Assembly (NCBI RefSeq): GCF_034009455.1
Contig: NZ_CP125380.1
Coordinates: forward strand, 1,653,001 to 1,717,000
Reading direction: 5' to 3'
DNA from: Pseudomonas sp. P5_109
GTDB lineage: Bacteria > Pseudomonadota > Gammaproteobacteria > Pseudomonadales > Pseudomonadaceae
Length of the DNA stretch: 64,000 nt
Positions 1 to 8,350 of the stretch are shown here, in pieces. The notes beneath the pieces are model-generated. The model saw nothing but the letters and a program-made list of their open reading frames with translations. It was not told the DNA's origin and did no database searches. The position numbers and the translations under genes were made by a program. Position 1 is the first letter of the stretch. Each line of letters starts with the position of its first letter.

Positions 1-1
1 G

Positions 2-223
2 CAAGGCCTGCTCAGCGGCAAGCGCGCCTATGTGCTGACGGCCCGCGGCGGCATCTATGCCGGCAGCACCGCCGATCACCAGGAACCGTACCTGCGTCAG
101 GTCATGGGCTTCATCGGTATCCACGACGTGACGTTCATCCACGCCGAAGGCATGAACCTGGGCGGTGATTTCCAGGAGAAAGGCCTGAACCAGGCGAACG
201 CCAAGCTTTCGCAAGTGGCCTGA
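2..223 (+). CDS. azoR: FMN-dependent NADH-azoreductase, C-terminal part
   Basis: This is the last 73 codons of a gene whose start lies left of the window; the open frame enters at base 2 and stops with TGA at 221-223. The peptide contains the stretch YVLTARGGIYAG followed by YLRQVMGFIGIHDVTF and an AEGMN motif. These are characteristic of the C-terminal half of AzoR-type flavodoxin-fold azoreductases, which reduce azo and quinone compounds with NADH through bound FMN in the cytoplasm. The GGIYAG loop is part of the flavin-binding region in this family. A good intrinsic terminator follows about 110 bases downstream, so the gene is probably the end of its transcript. The family call is firm, but the exact paralogue cannot be judged from a fragment. 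Confidence 0.8.
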   Translation, partial: QGLLSGKRAYVLTARGGIYAGSTADHQEPYLRQVMGFIGIHDVTFIHAEGMNLGGDFQEKGLNQANAKLSQVA

Positions 224-332
224 GCCGTTAATCGCCAGATAATCGCTGGATGGTCTAGTGACCTGGCGCACACCCTTCAAGCCTGTACGCGCATCGAACC
301 TCCCTTCGCACTTGTTGCTCCTGAGTGCTCTG

Positions 333-370
333 GCCCGATTGAACGCTTTAGCGAGATCGGGCTTTTTTTT
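333..370 (+). terminator. Intrinsic terminator after the azoreductase gene
   Basis: The arms GCCCGAT (333-339) and ATCGGGC (356-362) enclose a loop that can itself form a small CGC/GCG stem. A run of eight T follows directly (363-370). This is a classic Rho-independent terminator on the + strand. With the REPIN at 401-490 it accounts for the structure in the 354-base gap before the next gene. Confidence 0.85.
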
Positions 371-400
371 GCCTGCGATTCTGCCATCACCCAAGAACCC

Positions 401-490
401 TGTGGGAGCGGGCTTGCTCGCGAAAGCGGTATGTCATCCAACATTTATGTCGACTGACACTCCCTCTTCGCGAGCAAGCCCGCTCCCACA
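401..490. repeat. REPIN, family A (TGTGGGAGCGGGCTTGCTCG type)
   Basis: Two inverted REP sequences, TGTGGGAGCGGGCTTGCTCG and its reverse complement, flank a roughly 45-base middle segment, so the whole element can fold into one long hairpin. The same element recurs at 4892, 10848, 61610 and 63076, with a variant at 57239. REP doublets of this kind (REPINs) are known from fluorescent pseudomonads. Confidence 0.9.
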
Positions 491-577
491 GGTTATAGCG
501 CCCTTTCCGACAGCTTTCAGGGATCGCGGTACAAGGCAAAACCCGCTATCGTCGCCGCCATTCGAAATGAGGCGAGC

Positions 578-1444
578 ATGGGCTATCTACTTTTTGTCAC
601 GCTGATCCAGGCGTTTTCCTTCAGTTTGATCGGCGAATACCTGGCCGGTCACGTCGACAGTTATTTCGCGGTGCTGGTGCGTGTGCTGTTGGCCGGGCTG
701 GTGTTCATTCCACTGACCCGCTGGCGCTCGGTGGAACCGGCGTTCATGCGCGGCATGCTGCTGATCGGCGCGTTGCAGTTCGGCGTGACTTACGTCTGCC
801 TGTACCTGAGCTTCCGCGTACTGACGGTGCCGGAAGTGCTGCTATTCACCATCCTCACGCCGTTGCACGTGACCCTGATCGAAGACGCGCTCAATCGTCG
901 CTTCAATCCCTGGGCCCTGGTGGCGGCGCTGGTGGCGGTGGCGGGCGCTGCGGTGATTCGTTTTGACCGGATCAACCCGGACTTCTTCATGGGTTTCCTG
1001 TTGCTACAACTGGCCAACTTCACCTTCGCCGCCGGGCAGGTGCTCTATAAACACCTGGTCGCCCGCCACCCGAGCGACCTGCCGCATTTCCGACGTTTCG
1101 GCTACTTCTACCTCGGCGCCCTGGCCGTGGTATTGCCGGCGTTCCTGCTGTTCGGCAAACAGAACTTCCTGCCCGAAGCACCGCTGCAATGGGGCGTATT
1201 GCTATTCCTCGGCCTGGTCTCGACCGCATTGGGGCTCTACTGGTGGAACAAAGGTGCGTGCATGGTCAGCGGCGGGACCCTGGCGGCGATGAATAACCTG
1301 CATGTGCCGGTGGGGTTGCTGATCAATTTGCTGATCTGGAACCAGCATGAGGAACTGGGGCGCTTGTTGCTCGGCGGTTCGGTGATTTTTCTGGCAGTGT
1401 GGATCAGTCGGTTGGGCATCAGTCCCGTCACGAGATCTGTGTAG
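578..1444 (+). CDS. EamA-family (drug/metabolite) transporter
   Basis: This 288-residue, highly hydrophobic protein has about ten predicted membrane helices in two halves, the layout of two EamA domains in the DMT superfamily. It most resembles the carboxylate/amino acid/amine transporter subgroup, with a short N-terminus beginning MGYLLFVTLIQAFSFSLIGE and an invariant-looking MNNLHVPVG segment in the last third. Members are inner-membrane exporters or importers of small metabolites, and the substrate cannot be inferred here. The ATG at 578 is preceded by GAGG at 569-572. It stands alone between a terminator/REPIN region and a hairpin repeat, so it is probably monocistronic. It is one of three DMT transporters in the window, with those at 14402 and 54464. 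Confidence 0.8.
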   Translation: MGYLLFVTLIQAFSFSLIGEYLAGHVDSYFAVLVRVLLAGLVFIPLTRWRSVEPAFMRGMLLIGALQFGVTYVCLYLSFRVLTVPEVLLFTILTPLHVTLIEDALNRRFNPWALVAALVAVAGAAVIRFDRINPDFFMGFLLLQLANFTFAAGQVLYKHLVARHPSDLPHFRRFGYFYLGALAVVLPAFLLFGKQNFLPEAPLQWGVLLFLGLVSTALGLYWWNKGACMVSGGTLAAMNNLHVPVGLLINLLIWNQHEELGRLLLGGSVIFLAVWISRLGISPVTRSV

Positions 1445-1457
1445 GAGCTGGCGCAGA

Positions 1458-1494
1458 CTGCGATCTTTTGATTTTAAAAGTCAAAAGATCGCAG
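1458..1494. repeat. Perfect palindrome (GCGATCTTTTGA type), possible terminator
   Basis: CTGCGATCTTTTGA at 1458-1471 is repeated in inverted form as TCAAAAGATCGCAG at 1481-1494, giving a 14-bp perfect stem. It is flanked by GTAGGAGCTGG-like sequence, the edge of another REP-type repeat (compare 44348). It lies 13 bases past the transporter stop codon, so it may also end that transcript, although no long T tract follows. Confidence 0.7.
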
Positions 1495-1639
1495 CTACAG
1501 CGGATGGCCTGACAAGCAGATGCTCTGCCTGTGGGGTTGCTTGGCTGGTATTGGCTAGCAGCGAGCGTTGGCGTATTGGTGCGCAATAATCAGATGACAT
1601 CTATGTGACCATCATCTGTCTGGTTTTTTTGGTGTTTAA

Positions 1640-3118
1640 ATGACTTGTAATGCTGATGTGTTTCTCTTGAGACGTTTATGCTTAACACTTTTTATGCTTG
1701 TTGTTTTACCGCCTTTGGTGTTGGCTGATGAGGCGAATACAAAACATTGGAGGGATCTAACTGTCAATGACCTTTCTGTCATCCGGCAACTGATAATTAC
1801 TTCTCATCCAGGCGCTATAGAGAGTGATAATGAGTCTTTTATAGAGTGGGTTGAGCGGGGTTATTTGCAAGCAAGTCAGTTGTCCAAACGCGTCAGCTCA
1901 AGGAAAGACTCGCAAGCCATGCTTAATTTTTACATTGCGGGCTTCAAGGATGGACACGTAGGGATGAATCAACCTGATAAAGGCAAATCTTCCTGGGCAG
2001 GTTTCATTTTGGATATGCGAGGTCAGAGTTTCATTGTAAAACAGGTCGCTAAAAGTTGGCCTATACCATTGCCGCCGATTGATTCCAAGGTTCTGTCGTG
2101 TGATAGCAAGTCAGTCCGCGAGATACTAGAGAGCGAAATATCCCCTTATATTGATCGTAGGCTTAATCTGAAGTCGACCTGGTTGCATTTGGCTAAGCAG
2201 TTAACTGTCGATGATGCCAACTATCCTGTGCTGGCGAGAGTCTTGTCAAAAAGCTGTTTGGTTGAACTCCCAAATGGAGCAAGACAAAGCTTTACTTTAT
2301 TATGGCAAGAAGATCGCGGGCAATTGGAAGCTTTCCTGCGCCAGCCTCAACCGGTCCAGGCTCTCCACGATTTGGGGGACGGTCGATATTGGATACATGT
2401 ATCAGACTTCATGCCATCAGCAGCCGAGAATGCGGCCCTCGATGTAATGCTCGAGTCCATCAAGAGTATCAATGACGCCAAGTGGGTTGTGCTTGATACA
2501 CGAGGCAATCGCGGTGGTAACAGTTTAGTGGGGGCTGAAATACTTTCTGCTCTGTTAGGCTCGAAATTGGTAAAAAGCCTGGATGTGCCATCTCGTGCGT
2601 ATGCGATGTGGCGAGTTTCTCCTTTTGCACTCTCAACGCTCAATAAAGCTGTCGCTACCATGGAAGGCGACTATGGGAGAAATAGTGAGGCTTATAAATT
2701 TGTTTTTAGTTTGACCAGGTCGATGGAACTCGCACTTCACGAAAAGAAAGACTGGTTGCGTCAGCCCAATACTTCCTTGGTCGAGCAAGAGGGCTCGAGA
2801 GGAGTCAATGCCCAAGGTTTTAAAGGTAAGCTTGCGCTGGTTACTGATTCATTTTGCGCGAGTGCCTGTCTCGACTTTGCGGACGTCGTTCTTGCTGTTC
2901 CAGGGGTTGTCCATTTGGGTTTACCAACGAGCGCCGATACGCTTTATATTGATATAGGCGCTCAAACACTGCCGAGTGGCGCCGAGTTCTGGTTGCCGTT
3001 AAAGGTATGGAGAGGCCGAACGCGAGGAAATAATAAAAGTTATGATCCGCAATTTGTTTTTAATGGCGATATAAATGATACAGCGGCAGTTCAAAAGTGG
3101 GTTCTTGATCAGTTGTGA
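1640..3118 (+). CDS. S41-type (C-terminal processing peptidase-like) exported protein
   Basis: The 492-residue protein starts with a signal-peptide-like stretch (RRLCLTLFMLVVLPPLVLADE), so it is probably periplasmic or lipid-free exported. The central part has FKDGHVGM, then WVVLDTRGNRGGNS, and late in the protein SFCASACLDFADV followed by HLGLPTSADT. These match the order of the S41 tail-specific protease core, in which the serine of the SA motif (here Ser408) is the nucleophile. No PDZ domain is obvious. The gene is clearly AT-richer than its neighbours and uses many A/T-ending codons, which suggests acquisition by transfer. The ATG at 1640 has only a weak ribosome-binding site, and a start a few codons downstream is possible. 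The substrate is unknown. The fold call is good; the activity is an inference. Confidence 0.7.
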   Translation: MTCNADVFLLRRLCLTLFMLVVLPPLVLADEANTKHWRDLTVNDLSVIRQLIITSHPGAIESDNESFIEWVERGYLQASQLSKRVSSRKDSQAMLNFYIAGFKDGHVGMNQPDKGKSSWAGFILDMRGQSFIVKQVAKSWPIPLPPIDSKVLSCDSKSVREILESEISPYIDRRLNLKSTWLHLAKQLTVDDANYPVLARVLSKSCLVELPNGARQSFTLLWQEDRGQLEAFLRQPQPVQALHDLGDGRYWIHVSDFMPSAAENAALDVMLESIKSINDAKWVVLDTRGNRGGNSLVGAEILSALLGSKLVKSLDVPSRAYAMWRVSPFALSTLNKAVATMEGDYGRNSEAYKFVFSLTRSMELALHEKKDWLRQPNTSLVEQEGSRGVNAQGFKGKLALVTDSFCASACLDFADVVLAVPGVVHLGLPTSADTLYIDIGAQTLPSGAEFWLPLKVWRGRTRGNNKSYDPQFVFNGDINDTAAVQKWVLDQL

Positions 3119-3168
3119 TCAGATCAACGCCATTCCCCGTGCACAAGGGATTGCGTGATCTCCGAAAA

Positions 3169-4056
3169 TCACTTCGGCGCCAGTTGCCCCACCAGAAACT
3201 CGATAAACACGCGAGTCTTCTGCGGCACCCGCCGTGCTGATGAATACACCGCGTTGATGGTGATCGCCGGGGCCTGCCATTCGCACAGCACCGGCACCAG
3301 TCGCCCGGCCGCCAGCGCATCCTCGACGATGAAGTCGGGCAGCAAGGCGATACCCATGCCGGCTTCGGCGGCCTGGGCGAGCAGGTCGCCGTTGTTGGCG
3401 TGCAGTGGGCCGGTGACGTTCACTCGCTGGGTTTCCTGGCCATTGCACAGTTGCAGGCTGACACCGCTCTGCAGATACCCGTAGTTCAGGCATTGATGGG
3501 CGCGCAGATCCTGCGGCGTCTGCGGAACGCCCGCGCGTTCGAGATAGGCAGGGGACGCCACCATGATGCGCGGCGCGGGTGCCAGTTGCCGGGCGATCAT
3601 GGTCGAGTCCGGCAGGCTGGCGATACGAATGGTCACGTCAAAGCCGCCGCGCACCGGGTCGACCTGCTGGTCGCTGAGCACCAGTTGCAGCTCGATGTTC
3701 GGGTGCTGCTCGTAAAACAGCGGAATCAACGGTCCCAGTCGCCGTAGCCCGAACGACATCGGCGCATTGACCCGCAACACCCCGCGCAACTCGCCGATGC
3801 CGTCTCGGGCGCGTTGTTCGGCCTCATCGAGGGTTGCCAACACTTCACGCGCCGCCTCGAAATACTCGGCCCCGGCTTCAGTCAGGTGCAGGCTGCGGGT
3901 GGTGCGTTGCAGCAATTGCACGCCGATGGCGTCTTCCAGCGCCTGAATCTGTTTGCTGACTTTCGAGCGCGGCACGTCCATGGCCCGGGCAGCCGCCGCA
4001 AAGCCGTTTTCGCCGACCGTGACGACGAAGGCGCGCATGCATTCAATGCGGTCCAT
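3169..4056 (-). CDS. LysR-family transcriptional regulator
   Basis: The 295-residue protein has an N-terminal winged helix-turn-helix (MDRIECMRAFVVTVGENGFAAAARAMDVPRSKVSKQIQALE). The usual LysR effector-binding domain follows, with features such as GVLRVNAPMSFG, LVLSDQQVDPVRGGFDVTIRI and AEAGMGIALLPDFIV. The ATG at 4056 is chosen because AAAGGGACA lies just upstream; the frame stays open far beyond it but without coding character. The gene is divergent from the isochorismatase-like hydrolase at 4216, so it is likely that gene's regulator. A perfect 15-bp palindrome at 4072-4086 in the shared promoter is a candidate binding site. LysR regulators of this subgroup usually activate the divergent neighbour and repress themselves. 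Confidence 0.9.
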   Translation of the reverse strand: MDRIECMRAFVVTVGENGFAAAARAMDVPRSKVSKQIQALEDAIGVQLLQRTTRSLHLTEAGAEYFEAAREVLATLDEAEQRARDGIGELRGVLRVNAPMSFGLRRLGPLIPLFYEQHPNIELQLVLSDQQVDPVRGGFDVTIRIASLPDSTMIARQLAPAPRIMVASPAYLERAGVPQTPQDLRAHQCLNYGYLQSGVSLQLCNGQETQRVNVTGPLHANNGDLLAQAAEAGMGIALLPDFIVEDALAAGRLVPVLCEWQAPAITINAVYSSARRVPQKTRVFIEFLVGQLAPK

Positions 4057-4057
4057 G

Positions 4058-4112
4058 ATTGTCCCTTTTATAGAATCAATGATTCTCGATTTTAGGTAAT
4101 TGTCCCTTTTAT
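4058..4112. promoter_or_regulatory. Candidate LysR operator in divergent promoter
   Basis: AGAATCA-A-TGATTCT at 4072-4086 is a perfect inverted repeat. It is bracketed by two identical 14-mers, ATTGTCCCTTTTAT, at 4058-4071 and 4099-4112. They start 41 bases apart, about four helical turns. The first 14-mer contains the ribosome-binding site of the LysR gene. The arrangement fits a regulator-bound divergent promoter, but no binding data exist. Confidence 0.5.
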
Positions 4113-4215
4113 CGCTAGCCCCTAAAGTGACATCCAAGCCGACAACAACGCCGGTGAAGGCATCGTCGACTAACCCCTGACCCATTCGAAGTATCGACAT
4201 CAAAAGGAACGCGCC

Positions 4216-4860
4216 ATGTCTATTCGTGAACTGCTCAACCCAACCAACTCCGCCCTGATCCTGATCGACCACCAGCCGCAAATGGCTTTCGGCGTGCAGT
4301 CGATCGATCGCCAGACCCTGAAAAACAACACCGTGGGCTTGGCCAAGGCTGCCAAGATCTTCAACGTGCCGACCATCTACACCTCGGTCGAAAGCGAAAG
4401 TTTCAGCGGCTACATCTGGCCTGAGTTGCTGGCAGTACACCCGGAGCAAAAGCCGATCGAGCGCACCTCGATGAACTCCTGGGAAGACAAGGCGCTGGTC
4501 GATGCCGTCATAGCCACCGGCCGCAAAAAGCTGGTCATTGCCGCACTGTGGACCGAGGTCTGCCTGACGTTCCCGGCGCTGGAAGCCCTGGCCGAGGGCT
4601 ACGAGGTGTACATCGTCACCGACGCTTCCGGCGGCACCAGCAAGGAAGCCCACGACATGTCGGTACAACGGATGATTCAGGCCGGTGCGGTGCCGGTGAC
4701 CTGGCAACAAGTGCTGCTCGAATACCAGCGCGACTGGGCGCACAAGGACACTTACGAGGCGGTGATGGAGCTGGTGCTGGAACACAGTGGCGCGTACGGC
4801 ATGGGCGTGGATTACGCCTATACCATGGTGCACAAGGCCCCGCAGCGGCAGGTCAAGTAA
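4216..4860 (+). CDS. Isochorismatase-family cysteine hydrolase (YcaC-like)
   Basis: The 214-residue protein has the isochorismatase-like fold signatures. These are ALILIDHQP near the N-terminus with the catalytic aspartate Asp18, and LWTEVCLTFPALEALAEGY with the nucleophilic Cys116, followed by VYIVTDASGG. Cytosolic enzymes of this family hydrolyse amide or vinyl-ether bonds of small molecules; YcaC-like members often act on unknown amides. I could not place the usual third catalytic residue, a lysine, with certainty. The region where it is expected reads PIERTSMNSW. The AAAGGAAC sequence before the ATG is a fair ribosome-binding site. It is divergent from a LysR regulator that probably controls it, and a REPIN follows the stop. 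Confidence 0.85.
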   Translation: MSIRELLNPTNSALILIDHQPQMAFGVQSIDRQTLKNNTVGLAKAAKIFNVPTIYTSVESESFSGYIWPELLAVHPEQKPIERTSMNSWEDKALVDAVIATGRKKLVIAALWTEVCLTFPALEALAEGYEVYIVTDASGGTSKEAHDMSVQRMIQAGAVPVTWQQVLLEYQRDWAHKDTYEAVMELVLEHSGAYGMGVDYAYTMVHKAPQRQVK

Positions 4861-4891
4861 CCCGCAAATACATCAGTAACGATACGGTTCA

Positions 4892-4981
4892 TGTGGGAGC
4901 GGGCTTGCTCGCGAAAACGGAGAGTCAGTCGACATCAAAGTTGAATGACCCACCGCATTCGCGAGCAAGCCCGCTCCCACA
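4892..4981. repeat. REPIN, family A
   Basis: Inverted TGTGGGAGCGGGCTTGCTCG arms enclose a middle segment of about 45 bases. The element lies between the convergent hydrolase and mechanosensitive-channel genes, a typical position. Confidence 0.9.
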
Positions 4982-4995
4982 TTTGTTTTTTGGTG

Positions 4996-6294
4996 TTACA
5001 TCCTGCGCTTTTCGGCTTCGGGAAGGTGGCTCGCGCCCAGTACCGCCGGCAATATCCCCGCACGCAAATCCGTACCACTCGGCTGCTGATAAAGACTCAA
5101 CCCAAACTCCGGCAGCACCGCCAGCAGGTAGTCGAAAATATCCCCCTGGATCCGCTCGTAATCGGCCCACGCCGTGGTGCGGGTAAAACAGTAGATCTCC
5201 AGTGGAATGCCCTGGGCCGTGGTCTGCATCTGGCGGACCATGCAGGTCATGTTCGGCTGGATCCCCGGATGACTCTTCAGGTAGGCCAGCGCATAGGCGC
5301 GGAACGTGCCGATATTGGTCATCCGGCGGCGGTTGGCCGACATGGCCGCGACGTTGCCCTGGGCTTCGTTCCAGGCCTTGAGTTCGGCCTGTTTGCGGCT
5401 CATGTAGTCGGTAAGCAGGTGCACCTGGGACAGCTTCTGTTCTTCTTCGTCTCGCAGAAAGCGTACGCCGCTGGCGTCGATGAACAGGCTGCGCTTGATC
5501 CGGCGCCCACCGGAAGCCTGCATGCCGCGCCAGTTCTTGAACGACTCGGACATCAGGCGCCAGGTCGGGATCGAGACGATGGTCTTGTCAAAGTTCTGCA
5601 CCTTGACCGTGTGCAAGGTGATGTCCACTACATCGCCGTCGGCGCCCACCTGGGGCATCTCGATCCAGTCGCCGACCCGCAGCATGTCGTTGCTGGTCAA
5701 TTGCACGCTGGCGACGAACGACAGCAGCGTGTCCTTGTAGACCAACAGGATGACCGCCGACATGGCACCCAGCCCCGACAGCAGCAACAGCGGCGAGCGG
5801 TCAATCAGGGTGGCGACGATGATGATCGCGCCAAACACATACAAGACCATTTTCGCCAGTTGCACATAGCCTTTGATCGAGCGGGTGCGGGCGTGCTCGG
5901 TGCGGGCGTAGATGTCCAGCAGGGCGTTGAGCAGGGCGCTGACCGCCAGCAGCAGAAACAGGAAGGTGAAGGACAGCGCGACGTTGCCGAGGAAGTTCAG
6001 GCTGGTTTTGCTCAGGTCCGGTACCAGATTGAGACCAAACTGGATCACCAGCGACGGCGTGATCTGCGCCAGGCGGTGGAACACTTTGTTCTGCAGGAAA
6101 TCATTGACCCAGTGCAAGGCCGGTTGGCGGCCGAGCATTTTGGTTGCATGCAATATGAGGTAACGCGCCACCCGTCCGAGGAACAGCGCAATCGCCAACA
6201 GCAGCAACAGCGACAGGCTGGAGTGCACGAGCGGGTGCTGATCGAGGGCACCCCAAAGATCGAGGACGTTGGTCCAGAGCTGTTTGATATCCAT
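4996..6294 (-). CDS. YbdG-like mechanosensitive ion channel
   Basis: The 432-residue protein has about five hydrophobic segments in the first 190 residues. The MscS-type pore and beta domain follows: GLGAMSAVILLVYKDTLLSFVAS, then NDMLRVGDWIEMPQVGADGDVVDITLHTVKVQNFDKTIVSIP. Overall length and the tail (SGTDLRAGILPAVLGASHLPEAE) resemble E. coli YbdG (415 residues), the miniconductance channel MscM of the inner membrane, which helps cells survive osmotic downshift. The start at 6294 (MDIKQLW) is chosen over an upstream extension because the latter reads through the helicase promoter region. The channel gene is divergent from the DEAD-box helicase at 6487. The family call is strong, and identity as YbdG rather than another MscS paralogue is likely. 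Confidence 0.87.
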   Translation of the reverse strand: MDIKQLWTNVLDLWGALDQHPLVHSSLSLLLLLAIALFLGRVARYLILHATKMLGRQPALHWVNDFLQNKVFHRLAQITPSLVIQFGLNLVPDLSKTSLNFLGNVALSFTFLFLLLAVSALLNALLDIYARTEHARTRSIKGYVQLAKMVLYVFGAIIIVATLIDRSPLLLLSGLGAMSAVILLVYKDTLLSFVASVQLTSNDMLRVGDWIEMPQVGADGDVVDITLHTVKVQNFDKTIVSIPTWRLMSESFKNWRGMQASGGRRIKRSLFIDASGVRFLRDEEEQKLSQVHLLTDYMSRKQAELKAWNEAQGNVAAMSANRRRMTNIGTFRAYALAYLKSHPGIQPNMTCMVRQMQTTAQGIPLEIYCFTRTTAWADYERIQGDIFDYLLAVLPEFGLSLYQQPSGTDLRAGILPAVLGASHLPEAEKRRM

Positions 6295-6486
6295 GGTTAA
6301 AAACGATTCTTCTGTAGGGCGCGAGAGGCGATTAGAGCATTTAAGACGCTTTGTATTGCGTTTATGGAAAAAACAGGCAACAAAAAACCAACTGTTTACC
6401 GCCATTTGCATAAAGAAACTCGGCCTGAGCGCTCGAAACCGTTACCCTATGCAGCTGTTTTTTTGCATTTCTTCGAGGTAGCACCC

Positions 6487-7827
6487 GTGTTTTCCCAATT
6501 CGCCCTGCACGAACGCCTGCTCAAAGCCGTGGCCGAGCTGAAATTTGTCGAGCCAACGCCTGTGCAAGCCGCGGCCATCCCGCTGGCGCTCCAGGGGCGT
6601 GACCTGCGGGTGACGGCGCAAACCGGTAGCGGCAAAACCGCTGCATTCGTCTTGCCAATCCTTAACCGTCTGATCGGCCCGGCGAAAATCCGCGTCAGCA
6701 TCAAGACCCTGATCCTGCTGCCGACCCGCGAGCTGGCTCAGCAGACCATCAAGGAAGTCGAGCGCTTCGCGCAGTTCACGTTCATCAAGTCCGGCCTGAT
6801 CACCGGCGGTGAAGACTTCAAGGTCCAGGCTGCCATGCTGCGCAAGGTGCCGGACATCCTGATCGGTACGCCGGGCCGGATGATCGAGCAGTTGAACGCC
6901 GGCAACCTCGACCTCAAGGAAGTCGAAGTACTGGTGCTCGACGAAGCCGACCGCATGCTCGACATGGGCTTTGCCGAAGACGTGCAGCGCCTGGTGGACG
7001 AGTGCACCAACCGTCAGCAGACCATGCTGTTCTCCGCCACCACCGGCGGTTCTGGCCTGCGCGAGATGATCGCCAAGGTCCTGAACAACCCTGAGCATTT
7101 GCAGCTCAACGCGGTCAGCCAGCTGAACGACACTACCCGTCAGCAAATCATCACCGCTGACCACAACCAGCACAAAGAACAGATCGTCAACTGGCTGCTG
7201 GCCAACGAGACCTACCAGAAGGCTATCGTCTTCACCAACACCCGGGCCATGGCCGACCGTATCTACGGTCGCCTGGTGGCGCAGGAATACAAGGCGTTCG
7301 TGCTGCACGGCGAGAAAGACCAGAAGGATCGCAAACTGGCGATCGACCGCCTGAAGCAGGGCGGCGTGAAAATCCTCGTGGCCACCGACGTCGCCGCTCG
7401 CGGCCTGGATGTCGACGGCCTGGACCTGGTGATCAACTTCGATATGCCACGCAGCGGCGACGAATACGTGCACCGCATCGGTCGTACCGGCCGCGCCGGC
7501 AACGATGGCCTGGCCATCTCGCTGATCTGCCACGGCGACTGGAACCTGATGTCGAGCATCGAGCGCTACCTCAAGCAGAGCTTCGAACGCCGTACCATCA
7601 AGGAAGTCAAAGGCACTTACGGCGGACCGAAAAAGGTCAAGGCCTCGGGTAAAGCGGTCGGTGTGAAGAAGAAAAAGACCGACACCAAGGGCGACAAGAA
7701 GAAAACCGCCGCCAAGACCCCGACCAAGCGCAAGAGCGCCAACCGGCCGAAGAGCGATTCGCTGGTCAGCAAGGACGGCATGGCCCCGCTCAAGCGCCGC
7801 AAGCCGGAAGCGCCAGCGGCTGAGTAA
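6487..7827 (+). CDS. DEAD-box ATP-dependent RNA helicase
   Basis: The 446-residue protein carries all the DEAD-box motifs in order: a Q motif (PTPVQAAAIP), Walker A AQTGSGKT at residues 44-51, PTRELAQQ, GTPGR, DEAD at 152-155, SATT, and HRIGRTGRAG. It is an ATP-driven RNA unwinding enzyme, probably in ribosome assembly or mRNA turnover. From about residue 380 onward the tail is a long stretch rich in lysine, alanine and proline, an RNA-binding tail typical of SrmB/RhlE-like helicases. The start is a GTG with GAGGTA six bases upstream; an upstream in-frame ATG at 6364 would add 41 residues without helicase similarity. The gene ends in a bidirectional terminator. Confidence 0.92.
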   Translation: MFSQFALHERLLKAVAELKFVEPTPVQAAAIPLALQGRDLRVTAQTGSGKTAAFVLPILNRLIGPAKIRVSIKTLILLPTRELAQQTIKEVERFAQFTFIKSGLITGGEDFKVQAAMLRKVPDILIGTPGRMIEQLNAGNLDLKEVEVLVLDEADRMLDMGFAEDVQRLVDECTNRQQTMLFSATTGGSGLREMIAKVLNNPEHLQLNAVSQLNDTTRQQIITADHNQHKEQIVNWLLANETYQKAIVFTNTRAMADRIYGRLVAQEYKAFVLHGEKDQKDRKLAIDRLKQGGVKILVATDVAARGLDVDGLDLVINFDMPRSGDEYVHRIGRTGRAGNDGLAISLICHGDWNLMSSIERYLKQSFERRTIKEVKGTYGGPKKVKASGKAVGVKKKKTDTKGDKKKTAAKTPTKRKSANRPKSDSLVSKDGMAPLKRRKPEAPAAE

Positions 7828-7847
7828 GTCGTTGTAAAAGGCCCACG

Positions 7848-7875
7848 AAAAAACCGGACAGTGTCCGGTTTTTTT
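7848..7875. terminator. Bidirectional terminator between convergent genes
   Basis: AAACCGGACA and TGTCCGGTTT form a 10-bp stem with almost no loop (7851-7870), flanked by A-run and T-run on both sides. It can stop transcription of the helicase gene (+) and of the small exported-protein gene (-), which converge here. Confidence 0.85.
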
Positions 7876-7889
7876 GTGCCTGGCGTTTA

Positions 7890-8165
7890 TCAGCCTTCGG
7901 TTTTTTTCTCGGCCGACTGCAGCTCCTTCAAGCGCTGATCAATCAGCTGGCACTTGTCCGGCAGGTCCTTGGCGGCGGTGCCCAGATCCATCTTCTGCAA
8001 TTCGTCGTTGATCTCCTTGGCCTTGGTCGGGTTCTGCTCGGTGAGCCTGGCCACTTGCTGTGCCAGTTGTTCGCGTTTGGCGGTGGCCTCTTCGGGCGTA
8101 CAGGCCCAGGCGGGCAGGGCAAAGATGAGGGTGGCGGCGACAGTGAGCTTGAGTAGCGTATTCAT
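7890..8165 (-). CDS. Small exported protein of unknown function
   Basis: The 91-residue protein has a clear signal peptide (MNTLLKLTVAATLIFALPAWA) followed by CTPEEATAKREQLAQQVARLTEQ and a charged, probably coiled-coil helical region to the end. Two cysteines, one right after the cleavage site and one in PDKCQLI, could form a disulfide in the periplasm. A good ribosome-binding site (AGAGG) precedes the ATG. I do not recognise a characterised family; it looks like one of the small periplasmic helical proteins common in pseudomonads. It is convergent with the helicase gene and shares its terminator. Confidence 0.75.
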   Translation of the reverse strand: MNTLLKLTVAATLIFALPAWACTPEEATAKREQLAQQVARLTEQNPTKAKEINDELQKMDLGTAAKDLPDKCQLIDQRLKELQSAEKKTEG

Positions 8166-8350
8166 AAGATGCCTCTGTTCCGGTAAGGAAAGCTATCCGG
8201 TTGAGGGGTTACGGCAGATAAAAGTTCACTCGGGTGGCGGCAGGTAGAGCTGTCGAGATGATTAACCCTTGCACAAAAACAGACAGACCCCATCTTTGTG
8301 CAGGGGCAAAGTAACAATAGGTAAATGGCTGGAGTTTATTCAAGCGTCGG

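Noticed and set aside
4057..4833. Upstream extension of the LysR gene to base 4833
   Set aside because: The extension is antisense to the isochorismatase-like gene and has no LysR similarity. The ATG at 4056 has a good ribosome-binding site and gives the normal family length.
4945..6300. Plus-strand open frame of 451 codons
   Set aside because: It is antisense to the YbdG-like channel gene, which has clear membrane and MscS motifs. The translated product is rich in R, Q, G and H, typical of a shadow frame.
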